From: an uncultured Bacteroidota bacterium
GTDB lineage: Bacteria; Bacteroidota; Bacteroidia; UKL13-3
Assembly (NCBI GenBank): GCA_903883965.1
Contig: CAISCU010000023.1
Coordinates: forward strand, 1-62,354
DNA: 62,354 bases
Direction of reading: 5' to 3'
This document shows positions 16,612 to 26,800 of the stretch, piece by piece (positions within the stretch are counted from its first letter, which is position 1; each line of letters begins with the position of its first letter). The notes below the pieces were generated by a model that saw only the letters and a program-made list of their open reading frames with translations, had not been told where the DNA came from and searched no databases. The translations under genes and the position numbers were made by a program.

Positions 16612-19236
16612 TTATACTATGTGTAAATTTTGCTTCACCAGATCTATAGCATCGTTTAAACCATTGATATCATTGCCTCCAGCTGTGGCATAAAAATCCT
16701 GACCTCCGCCCCCACCTTTGATACACTTGGCTACTTCTTTGATTAAATTTCCAGCATGCAATTGCTTTGTTTTAACCAAGGCCTCATCCATAATAATGCT
16801 TAAAAATGGCTTACCGGAAATGGTAGCAGCTGCCATAAAAAACAAATTAGGCACCTCTGCTTTTAATTGAAACGACAAATTTTTCAACTGCTCTGCAGAT
16901 GATACATTCATTGTACTGACAATACAATTGAAACCTTCCATTGCTTTCACTTCTTTTTTTAATGAATCTTTTAACTGAAGTGTTTGGGCATTTTCGAATT
17001 GTTCAATTTTTTTGAGTAACTCTGTTTTTTCAGCCAATAATTGCTCAACTGACTTAACCAAATCTTTCCCTTTTAAAACTGATTGAACAGCCTGTATTTT
17101 TTGTTCTAAATCTATCACATATTGTTCAGCTGCTGTTGCTGTTACTGCCTCAATTCTTCTAACTCCTGCAGCTACTGCCGATTCTGAAATAATTTTAAAC
17201 AACCCAATTTGTCCTGTTTGTTTAACATGTGTTCCACCACACAATTCCATTGAGTAACTTGGATCAAATGTGATGACCCTCACTTGTTCTCCATATTTTT
17301 CTCCAAACAACATGGTTGCACCCATTTTTTCGGCTGTTTCAATTGGTACATTTCTTTGTTCATTTAAAGAAATATTTTGTCTGATTTTTTGGTTCACCAA
17401 CTGTTCAACAGCAGCCAATTCTTCAGCTGTCATTGCTGCAAAATGAGAAAAGTCAAATCTCAAATAATCGGCATTCACCAACGAACCTTTTTGGGCTATG
17501 TGTTTACCTAAAACTTGTTTGAGTGCTGCATGCAATAAATGGGTTGCTGAATGGTTATTTTCAGACAATGTTCTTATTTGGCTATTGACACTTGCATGGA
17601 ACTGTTGAGTTGGATCTATAGGCAATTGATCAGTTAAATGAATGATGAGGTTGTTTTCTTTTACGGTATTGAGAATTTGAATGGTCTGGTTGTTGTTACT
17701 AATTTGCCCCTTGTCTCCTACTTGTCCTCCTCCTTCTGGATAAAACGGGGTGCTATTGAATACCAATTGTACCAAATCTTTTCCTTTGGTTTTTACTTTT
17801 CTGTATTTAAGAATTTGAATATTGGATTCTAAAGCATCATACCCTACAAACTCAGTAGTTTCCTCTGGAGCAACAACTTGCCAATCATCTGTAGTTAATT
17901 CAGTTGCTTTGCGTGAGCGATTTTTTTGTTCTTCTAAGGCAGTTTTGTATCCAATCTCATCTATACTAAAACCATTTTCACGAGCAATCAAAGAAGTTAA
18001 ATCAACAGGGAAACCAAAAGTATCGTTGAGTTCAAATACGATTTTGCCTTCAATGGTGGCACCTGGTTGAAGCCCTGTCATTAATTGGTCTAGTCGTTTT
18101 AAACCATTTTCAAGTGTTCTTAAAAAACTGAGTTCTTCTTCACGAATGACTTTACTTACAAATTGAACTTGTGATTGGAGTTCAGGGAATACTGTTTTAA
18201 AATGCTCGGCAATTAATCCACACAATTGGTCTAAGAATGGTTCTTTGAAATTCAAAAACTGAAAACCATAACGCACAGCTCTTCTTAAAATTCTCCTGAT
18301 AACATAACCAGCTCCATTGTTTGATGGCAATTGACCATCTGCAATGCAAAACGAAATGGCTCTGATATGGTCTGCAATGACACGCATGGCAATATCTGAC
18401 TGACTAGACGAATAGGTATAAGCAATGCCGCTTTTTTGTTCGATAAATTGGATACTTGGTACAAATACATCCGTGTCATAGTTAGAACTTTTTCCTTCTA
18501 TGGCTCTCACCAATCTTTCAAATCCCATTCCGGTATCAACATGTTGTGCAGGTAATTTTTCTAGTGAACCATCTGCTTTTCTATTGAATTCCATGAACAC
18601 ATTGTTCCAAATTTCAATCACTTGTGGATGGTCGTTATTAACCAAACTGGCACCATTGATTGCAGCCCTTTCAGCAGCTGGCCTTAAGTCTACATGTATT
18701 TCAGTACAAGGCCCACAAGGCCCAGTATCTCCCATTTCCCAAAAATTGTCTTTTTTATTTCCTAACAAAATGCGCTCTTCATGGATCCATTTTTTCCATT
18801 CATTGTAGGCATCCGTATCTTTTGCCAAACCTTCCTTGTCGTCTCCTTCAAAAATGGTCACATACAAGCGGTCTTTATCTAAACCATAAACATTGGTTAA
18901 CAGTTCCCATGCCCATTCAATGGCTTCTGTTTTAAAATAGTCGCCAAAACTCCAGTTTCCAAGCATTTCAAACATGGTATGATGGTAAGTATCAACACCA
19001 ACTTCTTCCAAATCATTGTGCTTACCACTTACTCGAAGACATTTTTGTGTGTCTGTAACCCTTTTGTATTTTGGTATTTCATTGCCTAAAAACCAATCTT
19101 TGAATTGGTTCATACCTGCATTTGTGAACATGAGTGTAGGGTCATTTTTCACTACAATAGGCGCTGATGGTACAATCTGGTGACCTTTGCTTTCAAAAAA
19201 ATGGAGGAACTTTTGTCTTATTTCGCTGGCAGTCAT
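16612..19236 (-). CDS. alaS: alanine-tRNA ligase
   Basis: Class II synthetase of 874 residues. The N-terminal catalytic core begins MTASEIRQKFLHFFESKGH, with GMNQFKDWFLG and HHTMFEMLGNWSFGDYFK. The editing domain carries HSATHLLHAAL (about 568) and CGGTHV (about 667), whose His and Cys residues bind zinc and clear Ser/Gly-mischarged tRNA. A C-terminal coiled/DHHA1 domain ends with GGGGGQDFYATAGG. Length and motif order are complete. Divergent from the M23 peptidase gene. Confidence 0.98.
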   Translation of the reverse strand: MTASEIRQKFLHFFESKGHQIVPSAPIVVKNDPTLMFTNAGMNQFKDWFLGNEIPKYKRVTDTQKCLRVSGKHNDLEEVGVDTYHHTMFEMLGNWSFGDYFKTEAIEWAWELLTNVYGLDKDRLYVTIFEGDDKEGLAKDTDAYNEWKKWIHEERILLGNKKDNFWEMGDTGPCGPCTEIHVDLRPAAERAAINGASLVNNDHPQVIEIWNNVFMEFNRKADGSLEKLPAQHVDTGMGFERLVRAIEGKSSNYDTDVFVPSIQFIEQKSGIAYTYSSSQSDIAMRVIADHIRAISFCIADGQLPSNNGAGYVIRRILRRAVRYGFQFLNFKEPFLDQLCGLIAEHFKTVFPELQSQVQFVSKVIREEELSFLRTLENGLKRLDQLMTGLQPGATIEGKIVFELNDTFGFPVDLTSLIARENGFSIDEIGYKTALEEQKNRSRKATELTTDDWQVVAPEETTEFVGYDALESNIQILKYRKVKTKGKDLVQLVFNSTPFYPEGGGQVGDKGQISNNNQTIQILNTVKENNLIIHLTDQLPIDPTQQFHASVNSQIRTLSENNHSATHLLHAALKQVLGKHIAQKGSLVNADYLRFDFSHFAAMTAEELAAVEQLVNQKIRQNISLNEQRNVPIETAEKMGATMLFGEKYGEQVRVITFDPSYSMELCGGTHVKQTGQIGLFKIISESAVAAGVRRIEAVTATAAEQYVIDLEQKIQAVQSVLKGKDLVKSVEQLLAEKTELLKKIEQFENAQTLQLKDSLKKEVKAMEGFNCIVSTMNVSSAEQLKNLSFQLKAEVPNLFFMAAATISGKPFLSIIMDEALVKTKQLHAGNLIKEVAKCIKGGGGGQDFYATAGGNDINGLNDAIDLVKQNLHIV

Positions 19237-19292
19237 TAGTTTAGGAATTATGCGTTCTAAATTTTTCAGGTCATAAATTGCATAATTTTCTT

Positions 19293-19300
19293 TAATTTTG
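19293..19300 (+). promoter_or_regulatory. candidate -7 element before the M23 peptidase gene
   Basis: TAATTTTG is an exact TAnnTTTG match. Transcription would start near 19306, which places the usable start codon at TTG 19340, not further upstream. No good TTTG box is seen at the usual spacing. Confidence 0.35.
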
Positions 19301-19339
19301 CCCTCATTTATTTATTTTTTTGTAAACAGTAAAAAAGTA

Positions 19340-20308
19340 TTGGCCAAAAGTAAGTATTCATATAACCCCCACAAATTGGATTTCGAAAAAGTAAAAACAA
19401 GCTTAACCAGTGTTGTTTTGCAAATTTTCGGATTCTTGTCAGCATCTGTTGTAGCAGGTGCTGTGATGGTGATTGCCATGTATAGTTTTATTGATTCTCC
19501 CAAAGAAAGAAGCTTAAAAAGAGAGAATGAAATATACAAAACAGAAGTAAAAACACTCAGTGATAAAGTGGATGAGCTCAACTCTAAACTGGCAGAATTA
19601 CAAGACCGAGATGCCAATATTTACAGAGCCATTTTTGAAGCAGAACCCATCAATTATGCAGCTATTAAACCAAATAGAAAGAGCCTCTCTAGTTATGAAA
19701 ACTTCCAAAACATCAATAGCAAAGAAGAATTGGTAAGCCTGCAAGAGAAAGTAGATTTACTCAGCAGGTTGGTTAGAATACAAACAGTCTCTTTTAAGGA
19801 ATTGAGCAGGTTAGCAGCCAATAAAACTCAGTTTTTAGCCAGTATTCCTGCTATCCAACCTGTTTCAAACAAAACATTGAAACGCATGGCTTCAGGTTTT
19901 GGATACCGCATTCACCCAGTTTTTAAAACCCATAAGTTCCATTCTGGGATAGACTTTACTGCACCAACCGGAACACCTATATATGCAACAGGAAACGGTA
20001 GGGTTGAAACCGCCGAAAATGGAAATGGTTATGGCAACCATGTAGAGGTGAATCATGGATTTGGGTACCATTCCTTGTATGCACACATGAGCAGAATAAA
20101 AGTACATGTAGGCAACAGAATTAAACGTGGAGAATTACTAGGATTTGTAGGTAATACTGGCACTTCTACAGCACCACATGTGCATTATGAAGTGATCAAA
20201 GGAAAAAACAAGGTCAATCCAATTAATTATTTCTTCAATGATTTAACTGAAGAAGAATACCAAGCCATCAGAGCCATTGCAAACAGGGAGGGTCAATCTT
20301 TCGACTAA
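19340..20308 (+). CDS. M23-family peptidoglycan endopeptidase, membrane anchored
   Basis: Predicted cell-wall hydrolase or hydrolase activator, 322 residues. It has a cytoplasmic N-terminus (MAKSKYSYNPHKLDF), one transmembrane helix (about 35-55), a periplasmic coiled coil rich in E/K/L (about 60-95) and a LytM domain with the zinc-site pattern HSGIDF and HVHYE. There is no ATG near the 5' end; TTG at 19340 is chosen because relatives in this phylum begin with this KYxYNPxxLxFEKV sequence. TTG at 19298 would add 14 residues but falls inside the predicted promoter. The stop overlaps the merR-family start by one base, and gldC follows. Confidence 0.92.
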   Translation: MAKSKYSYNPHKLDFEKVKTSLTSVVLQIFGFLSASVVAGAVMVIAMYSFIDSPKERSLKRENEIYKTEVKTLSDKVDELNSKLAELQDRDANIYRAIFEAEPINYAAIKPNRKSLSSYENFQNINSKEELVSLQEKVDLLSRLVRIQTVSFKELSRLAANKTQFLASIPAIQPVSNKTLKRMASGFGYRIHPVFKTHKFHSGIDFTAPTGTPIYATGNGRVETAENGNGYGNHVEVNHGFGYHSLYAHMSRIKVHVGNRIKRGELLGFVGNTGTSTAPHVHYEVIKGKNKVNPINYFFNDLTEEEYQAIRAIANREGQSFD

Positions 20309-20643
20309 TGCCTGTTCCAACTATCCATTCTGATAAAGTTGAAAAAACCTATTTTAAAATTGGTGAAGTTGCCTCGCTCATGCAGGTGAATGTTTCATTG
20401 ATCCGATTTTGGGAAAAAGAATTCCCTCAAATTAAACCTACTAAAACTGCAAAAGGAGAAAGAAAATACACCCAATCAGACATACAATTGCTACAACAAA
20501 TTTACCAATTGGTTAAAATTGAAGGCTATACATTGCAAGGAGCAAAAGAAAAACTGAATCTAACAGGAAAAGACCAGCAACATGTCATTCAAAAACTCAT
20601 CGCACTCAAAAACTATTTAATTGCATTAAAATCTACTTTATAA
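20308..20643 (+). CDS. MerR-family transcriptional regulator
   Basis: 111 residues, almost only a winged helix-turn-helix of the MerR type: KTYFKIGEVASLMQVNVSLIRFWEKEF, then the second helix pair KGERKYTQSDI. A short C-terminal helix follows, with no cysteine cluster or other effector domain, so no metal or drug ligand can be proposed. It overlaps the M23 gene by one base and lies 3 bases before gldC, so the three are very likely one operon. Confidence 0.93.
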   Translation: MPVPTIHSDKVEKTYFKIGEVASLMQVNVSLIRFWEKEFPQIKPTKTAKGERKYTQSDIQLLQQIYQLVKIEGYTLQGAKEKLNLTGKDQQHVIQKLIALKNYLIALKSTL

Positions 20644-20646
20644 ATC

Positions 20647-21027
20647 ATGGAAAACAATACAACACCAAACACACCTGAAATCGCAAAAAGTTCTCAAATC
20701 AGAATTGATGTTCACATAGACAAAGACAATATGCCAGCACTCATTGAATGGAATGCAGACGACGCCGATTTTGAAGGAAAAGAACCTGCAAAAGCAATGA
20801 TTTTAAGCTTATTCAATGGCATTGAACAGAATGCCATGCGCATTGATTTATGGACTTCAGAAATGCGTGTAGACGAAATGAATTTATTTATGTTTCAAAC
20901 ATTAGCAACATTAGCCGATACCTTTGAAAGAGCAACCAATAACAAAGAATTGGCAGAAGAAATGAGAGATTTTGTGCACCATTTTGGACACAGAGTTGAA
21001 GTGTTTGGGGACGACCATGTGCATTAA
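20647..21027 (+). CDS. gldC: gliding motility protein GldC
   Basis: 126 residues, matching the GldC family along its length: RIDVHIDKDNMPALIEWNAD at the N-terminus, then EPAKAMILSLF, MRIDLWTSEMRVDEMN and TLATLADTFERAT. GldC is a small cytoplasmic protein linked genetically to gliding in flavobacteria; its molecular role is unclear and it is also found in non-gliders. It follows the M23 and MerR genes closely. With GldK-N elsewhere in the window it points to type IX secretion, though not necessarily to motility. Confidence 0.92.
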   Translation: MENNTTPNTPEIAKSSQIRIDVHIDKDNMPALIEWNADDADFEGKEPAKAMILSLFNGIEQNAMRIDLWTSEMRVDEMNLFMFQTLATLADTFERATNNKELAEEMRDFVHHFGHRVEVFGDDHVH

Positions 21028-21159
21028 TTTTAATGGAGTATATGCTTCAAATAAAAGTGTTTGAAAGTACAACTCAAATCAAGCCTTAACATTCAGCCTT
21101 ACACCCTAAAAAGATGAAAGGTCAAGCCTAGCTAATTTGTCCAATCAATTTCATTAATC

Positions 21160-21630
21160 ATGCGTTTATTTTATCAATTACTATCTATTGCATTTGTATT
21201 GTATTGCAGTTCAATTATCATTCGCAATTCCTATTCAAAACCTGCCACAGGTCAATCTTTTAATTGGATCATAGGAAAATGGAAAGGCTCCTATCAAAAC
21301 AAAGAAATTATTGAGAACTGGAATGTCATAGACAATGTTTACAAAGGAAAAGGTAGCATCTATCAAAATGGCATTGAAACATTTGTTGAAGACATTTCTC
21401 TAATTCAAGAAAACAACAATTGGTATTATTGCCCTGTTATCAATGGTCAAACCATTCAATTCTTACTGATTCAAATGAACGAAACAGGTTTTATTGCAAT
21501 GAATCAAAAAAATGAATACCCTCAAATAATAGCATACCAAACTGAAAATCAAAATCAGTTAAAAGCATGGATTGCAGGATTTTCCAAAAACACCTACACT
21601 AAGCAATATTTCAATTATAAAAAACAATAA
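21160..21630 (+). CDS. exported or membrane-anchored DUF6265-like protein
   Basis: 156 residues. The N-terminus (about 1-23) is hydrophobic and fits a signal peptide or anchor. The remainder looks like a single small beta-barrel of the DUF6265 type: FNWIIGKWKGSYQNKEIIENW is the usual opening of such proteins, followed by strands ending KQYFNYKKQ. Function is unknown. Gene limits are clear, with 132 bases before it and 30 after it. Confidence 0.75.
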   Translation: MRLFYQLLSIAFVLYCSSIIIRNSYSKPATGQSFNWIIGKWKGSYQNKEIIENWNVIDNVYKGKGSIYQNGIETFVEDISLIQENNNWYYCPVINGQTIQFLLIQMNETGFIAMNQKNEYPQIIAYQTENQNQLKAWIAGFSKNTYTKQYFNYKKQ

Positions 21631-21660
21631 GCTGTTTGTCTTGTTGGATTAATTGCTAAC

Positions 21661-23847
21661 TTGAACCTTAAAAATAAATTAAACTTGAAAAACTTTACCC
21701 ATTTAAAATACGATTTTCCGGCAGGATTAGTTGTTTTTTTAGTTGCATTGCCATTGTGTTTAGGCGTGGCATTAGCCAGTGGAGCCCCATTGATTTCAGG
21801 TGTTATTTCGGGCATAATTGGGGGTATTGTAGTTGGCTTTTTGAGTGAATCTCATACCAGCGTAAGTGGACCAGCAGCTGGTTTAGCTGCAATTGTATTG
21901 TCTGGCATTCTAGAGTTAAACAATTTTAACTTTTTTTTGGTTGCCGTATTCATTGCAGGCATAGTTCAAATTATGATTGGCATTTTCAAAGGAGGTTCAT
22001 TGGCCAGTTATATTCCACTGAATGTAATCAAAGGCCTACTCTCTGCCATTGGGTTCATTTTAATACTCAAACAAATTCCACATGCTGTTGGATATGACAA
22101 AGACAATGAAGAAGATTTTTCTTTTTACCAACAAGACGGAGAGAACACATTTTCTGAATTACTGAATGTATTTCAACAATATTCAGCAGGAGCAATTCTC
22201 ATCTCAATTGTTTCAATTTTGTTGCTGATTTATTGGGACAAAACGCCATTAAGTAAATTTCGTTTATTGCCACCATCTTTGTTTATTGTGTTTCTTGGCA
22301 TGGGTAGCAATTTTCTTTTTAATGAGTTTCTACCTGCTTTGGCAATTAAAACAGAACACCTAGTACAACTACCTAAGATAAACCAATTTTCAGAAGTATT
22401 TACAGCACCTGATTTCAATGGATTGTACAAACAACAAGTTTGGTTAATAGGTTTAACAATTGCCATCGTTGCTTCAATAGAAACATTGCTGAATTTAGAA
22501 GCTGTAGAAAAACTTGATCCACACAAAAGAGTGGCTTCGCCCAATAAAGAATTGTATGCACAGGGTATTGGCAATATTCTGGCCGGACTAATTGGTGGCA
22601 TTCCAATTACATCAGTCATTGTAAGGAGTTCGGTGAATATAAACGCGGGCGCACAAAGTAAAGCTTCATCCATTATACATGGTTTATTTTTAGTAGCCAG
22701 TATTTTACTTTTAGCTCCCCTGTTAAATTTAATTCCATTGGCAAGTTTGGCTGCCATATTAATAATGACCGGCTACAAACTTGTTAAACTTTCTATTTTT
22801 ACAGATTTGTATAAAAAAGGGATGAACCAATTTGTACCATTCATCATTACCATTTTAGCCATTGTTTTTACAGATCTATTAATTGGAATTTTAATTGGTT
22901 TGGGAATTAGTATTTTTTATCTGTTAAAAAGTAACTTTAAAAATCCATATGTATTGCAAAAAGAAACTTTACACACAGATGAAACTTACATCCTTACTTT
23001 ACCAAATCAGGTATCTTTTTTGAACAAGTCAAGTATCAAAGAAACACTTTGGAAACTACCTGCTGGTTCTAAAATTGTAATTGATGCTGAAAATGCTGAC
23101 TTTATAGATTTAGATGTATTGGAGTTAATTAGTGATTTCAATACAACTTTTGCAAAAGAACATGGAATTAAAATGAATTTAATTGGATTTGATCAATTTC
23201 CTCCATTAAAAGACCAATTAGAGTTTATTAATATAATAGACAAAACTGCTCAACAAAAACTAAGTCCAGACGATGTTTTGTCTATTTTAGAAAAAGGGAA
23301 TGAGCGTTTCATGACTGGCGTTACAAATGAAAAATATTTGAAACACCAAGCCAAAGCAACTGTTACTGGACAAAATCCTATAGCAATTGTATTGAGCTGT
23401 ATTGACAGCAGAACAACCACCGAACACATTTTTGATTTGGGATTAGGAGATATTTTCAGTGTTCGCATTGCTGGCAATGTGCTCAATGAAGATATTTTAG
23501 GTAGTATGGAATTTGCAGTACACGAAATTGGCGTAAAACTTGTTTTGGTTTTAGGACATACCAAATGTGGGGCAATTGCTGGCGCTTGCAACCATGTTCA
23601 ACTCGACAACCTAACGCACTTACTTGAAAAAATAAAACCAGCAATAGACGCTGAAAAAACAATTTTAGAAAACAGAACAGGACATAACTACCAATTTGTA
23701 AATGCTGTTTCAAAAGAACATGTTTTGTTAACCATAGAAAAAATTCGACAACAAAGTAATATCGTTAGAATTGCTGAAAGCAAAGGTATCATCAAGTTAA
23801 CAGGTGCCATGTACGAACTTGAAACAGGCAAGGTGCATTTCCTTTAG
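21661..23847 (+). CDS. SulP-family anion transporter fused to STAS and beta-carbonic anhydrase domains
   Basis: 728 residues. Residues 1-430 are a SulP transporter (many membrane helices, FPAGLVVFLVALPLCLGVALA, SVSGPAAGLAAIV). About 445-525 is a STAS-like domain (SKIVIDAENADFIDLDVLE). About 545-728 is a beta-carbonic anhydrase with zinc ligands in SCIDSR (about 578) and LGHTKCGA (about 632). Such fusions are known and are thought to couple bicarbonate transport to CO2 hydration. No ATG occurs near the 5' end: TTG at 21661 or TTG at 21685 (MKNFTHLKYDF) must serve, the latter matching relatives slightly better. The stop lies 1 base from the convergent PNGase-like gene. Confidence 0.95.
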   Translation: MNLKNKLNLKNFTHLKYDFPAGLVVFLVALPLCLGVALASGAPLISGVISGIIGGIVVGFLSESHTSVSGPAAGLAAIVLSGILELNNFNFFLVAVFIAGIVQIMIGIFKGGSLASYIPLNVIKGLLSAIGFILILKQIPHAVGYDKDNEEDFSFYQQDGENTFSELLNVFQQYSAGAILISIVSILLLIYWDKTPLSKFRLLPPSLFIVFLGMGSNFLFNEFLPALAIKTEHLVQLPKINQFSEVFTAPDFNGLYKQQVWLIGLTIAIVASIETLLNLEAVEKLDPHKRVASPNKELYAQGIGNILAGLIGGIPITSVIVRSSVNINAGAQSKASSIIHGLFLVASILLLAPLLNLIPLASLAAILIMTGYKLVKLSIFTDLYKKGMNQFVPFIITILAIVFTDLLIGILIGLGISIFYLLKSNFKNPYVLQKETLHTDETYILTLPNQVSFLNKSSIKETLWKLPAGSKIVIDAENADFIDLDVLELISDFNTTFAKEHGIKMNLIGFDQFPPLKDQLEFINIIDKTAQQKLSPDDVLSILEKGNERFMTGVTNEKYLKHQAKATVTGQNPIAIVLSCIDSRTTTEHIFDLGLGDIFSVRIAGNVLNEDILGSMEFAVHEIGVKLVLVLGHTKCGAIAGACNHVQLDNLTHLLEKIKPAIDAEKTILENRTGHNYQFVNAVSKEHVLLTIEKIRQQSNIVRIAESKGIIKLTGAMYELETGKVHFL

Positions 23848-23848
23848 T

Positions 23849-26800
23849 TTAAGGTTGAATCAATAACAGTTGTTGCGTATTTAGGCCGTTTTTGCTCAGT
23901 CTCACAAGATACAATCCAGCCGACAAATCAGGACTTAGCCTGATATTTTCTTTGGTAGATTTTAATTGAGTTATAGAAAAAACCGATTGCCCCAAAAGAT
24001 CATAAATGTCAAGCTGTGCACCTTCAATATGGGTACCTTCTATCGTAAATAAATGATTAGCAGGGTTTGGATACATATTGAACCATTCTGAAGGCATTAT
24101 TTTTTCGGTATTCATTACCCAATCTGTTGTAAAAGCTAGTTCAATGCCATTTCCAAAATCAGATTGAATGGTTTTGATAGTTGTACCATTGGCATTTTTA
24201 ATTTTAGCATAGCCTGTTCCTTGAGCCGTATTTGCCCACCAAGAAAGGCCATCTCCTCCCCTGTCTTCAATTACCAATTTGTAACAACCACCCAATTGGT
24301 AATCAAAATTAAATACGGTATTGGCTTTGTCTAAACTTCTTTCATCAATAACCTGTTCGTTTTCATCTATGATTTTTACCACATTGTCAGATGGCACATT
24401 GTTAGACCTTATTTCGAGAGTAAATTTACCCGGCAGAACAGTTGGCAAATTAAACGCACTAAAAGCAAGGTTATTGAAAGCATATTGGTCTGCTTGATCA
24501 TTGACCTGCATAATTTGCGCATGGAATACATTGCCTGATTTTTGCAGTCCATCCAACCACAAATTGGCAATTGGTAATGCTACCGATAAGGTATCCATAG
24601 ACAACAACTGTCCAGTCCAGGTATAAGACTGTTTTACAGATGACTGGTTCACCCAATAAGAGATGACTAATTTTTGAATAGTAGTTGATCCGGTATTTTG
24701 AACCACTATTTTAGGTTGTGTACAAGTTGCATTTTTTCGGGCATACGCCACTTTTGTGCTCGGTTGTAAAACATCGCAAATGCGTGCATCCAAATTAAAC
24801 GTTGGCGCACTGTAAGCTATTAGCTGGTGAGCCACATGGTATCTGTAATCGCCGCCTGCGTTTTGCGGAGCAGAGGTATTGTAATCGATGGTGGTAGTTT
24901 TACCTGGTGTTAAATATGGGCTTAAGTCTTGCTGCATGGTCAAAGATACTTTTCCTGGGCACCAGCCTTGTCTGTCATAAACCCAAGTTCCACCTTGCGG
25001 AAAAACAGGATTGCTGCCACATTCTTCAACAACATTCCAATAAAATTCACTTTCACCACCTTCAATATTGATCATGTGGTTAACGGTTCCACCATTGTTT
25101 TCAAACTCCCCTTCATTTCCATGCCCGGTAATGGTTGATCTTAATTTATAACTGCTCGCATCTTTGTGAGGGGTAATGTTCAATACCGGAAAACGGATAT
25201 CGTTGTTAATATTGGCAATGCTTGCGGCACCAGCCCTATTGGTTCCTTGCCACAATTGATCAAATGCCAAAACTTGCCTAGGAGGAGTTCCTACTACAAA
25301 TAAAAATTCCATATCAATTTGCTCTTGGTTCTGCCCACCTAAAGTCATTAAAAAGCGTTTATTACCTTTAAACAAAGGTGCAAAATCGGTCAGGTCAAAA
25401 TACCAAGTTTTGCCCTCAGCACCTAAATCCAAACCAATGCCATAAGGTGTAACAAACGAAAGCAATTCGTTGTAAAAAGGGTATCTTTTAAAATAAGTTA
25501 AACTCACAATATTGAAAGTGCCCTCAGATGTGTTGGCAATGGAATCAAGTATGTTACCCGAAAGGCCATCGTAAATCATTGAAGGCGCAGCAGAAATCAG
25601 CCCAGCAAAAGTGGTGTCTAATACCAACTCATCGCTTGCCAATGGCTTCAACCCTTCTTTGCTAGTAATGCTGTATTGGTATACCATTGAAGGAATTCTT
25701 GCCACTGAATCGAGCTGAATTTTACTACTATTTGTTATTTGAAAATTTCCTTGATGCAAGGTCAATGTTGGTTTGTTGTAATCAACTATAAAGTTTCGGT
25801 TTAAGGCTTCACCTCTTTCAAAACTCCATGCTAAATTTTCTCCCAAAACACTCAAACCCGTAACTGCATTAACAATGGTTTGACTTCCATATTCATTCAT
25901 AGGATAATAACCCAACAAATCGGTGTAATTGGGGTGTGTTGCATCTATTTGTTTGTTCATCCATTTGGCAATAGTGGTATCAAGCAATTCCTTTTTAAAA
26001 ATAGCCAATTCGTTGATCCTTCCCTTGTAATTGCCATTGCCATTTTGGTCTTTACCCAATAAAATTTGCAACAAAGAAATGACTTTTGATTTGCTTGTAC
26101 CACTTGTCCAAAGTACCCCGTTTAAATAAATTCTCATAGAACCGTTTTTGGCATTTTTAGTAAAAGCCCAATGGTTCCACCTGCCACCCTGTTCTGCAGG
26201 CACCGCTACTTTATTAACCCTATCGTAACCACCAACATTACCACAATCAAAATACACATTGCCATTGCTATGTGGTAAATGTATGTTCAATTGTCTTTCA
26301 GCTGAGTTATTGGCATAACCATATAAAATAGTAGTAGTTGTTGGCATAGAAGCCGCATTGCCATAGGCCCAAAAAGAAATGCTCATTTCATTGTTAATGG
26401 TACTCAACAATGTGGTATCGAGTTTAACAAAACCCTGATTCATTAAATTCAATGCATAATTGTTATTGGCATGCATGCCAACTGGACTTAGTTGAAATTG
26501 TGCAGCCAATGCTACCATTTGTGTAGGAATTGAATTGGTAAATGAAAACTCTAACAACAAATCTTTGCTTCCGTCCCAAGTTAAAGCGCTATTGAAAGGC
26601 AAAAAGTTTTCGCCATTTTTAAAAGTATAATTTGAGAAAAACACTTCAGTAAAACCTGTTAAATCAGGTGCGTTTACATTCCATTTGTAATTGCTAACCC
26701 ATTTGGCTTTCACTTTTAAAAATTGAATTAGCCCTCCATTGTTTACCACATGCAAAGTAATTCCATTTACAGTACCCGCTATGAGGCCAGCAGCTTGCAT

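Noticed and set aside
22230-22757. 175-codon open frame on the minus strand
   Set aside because: Antisense to the SulP transporter domain; its hydrophilic Ser/Thr/Pro-rich product is a shadow of the membrane-protein codons.
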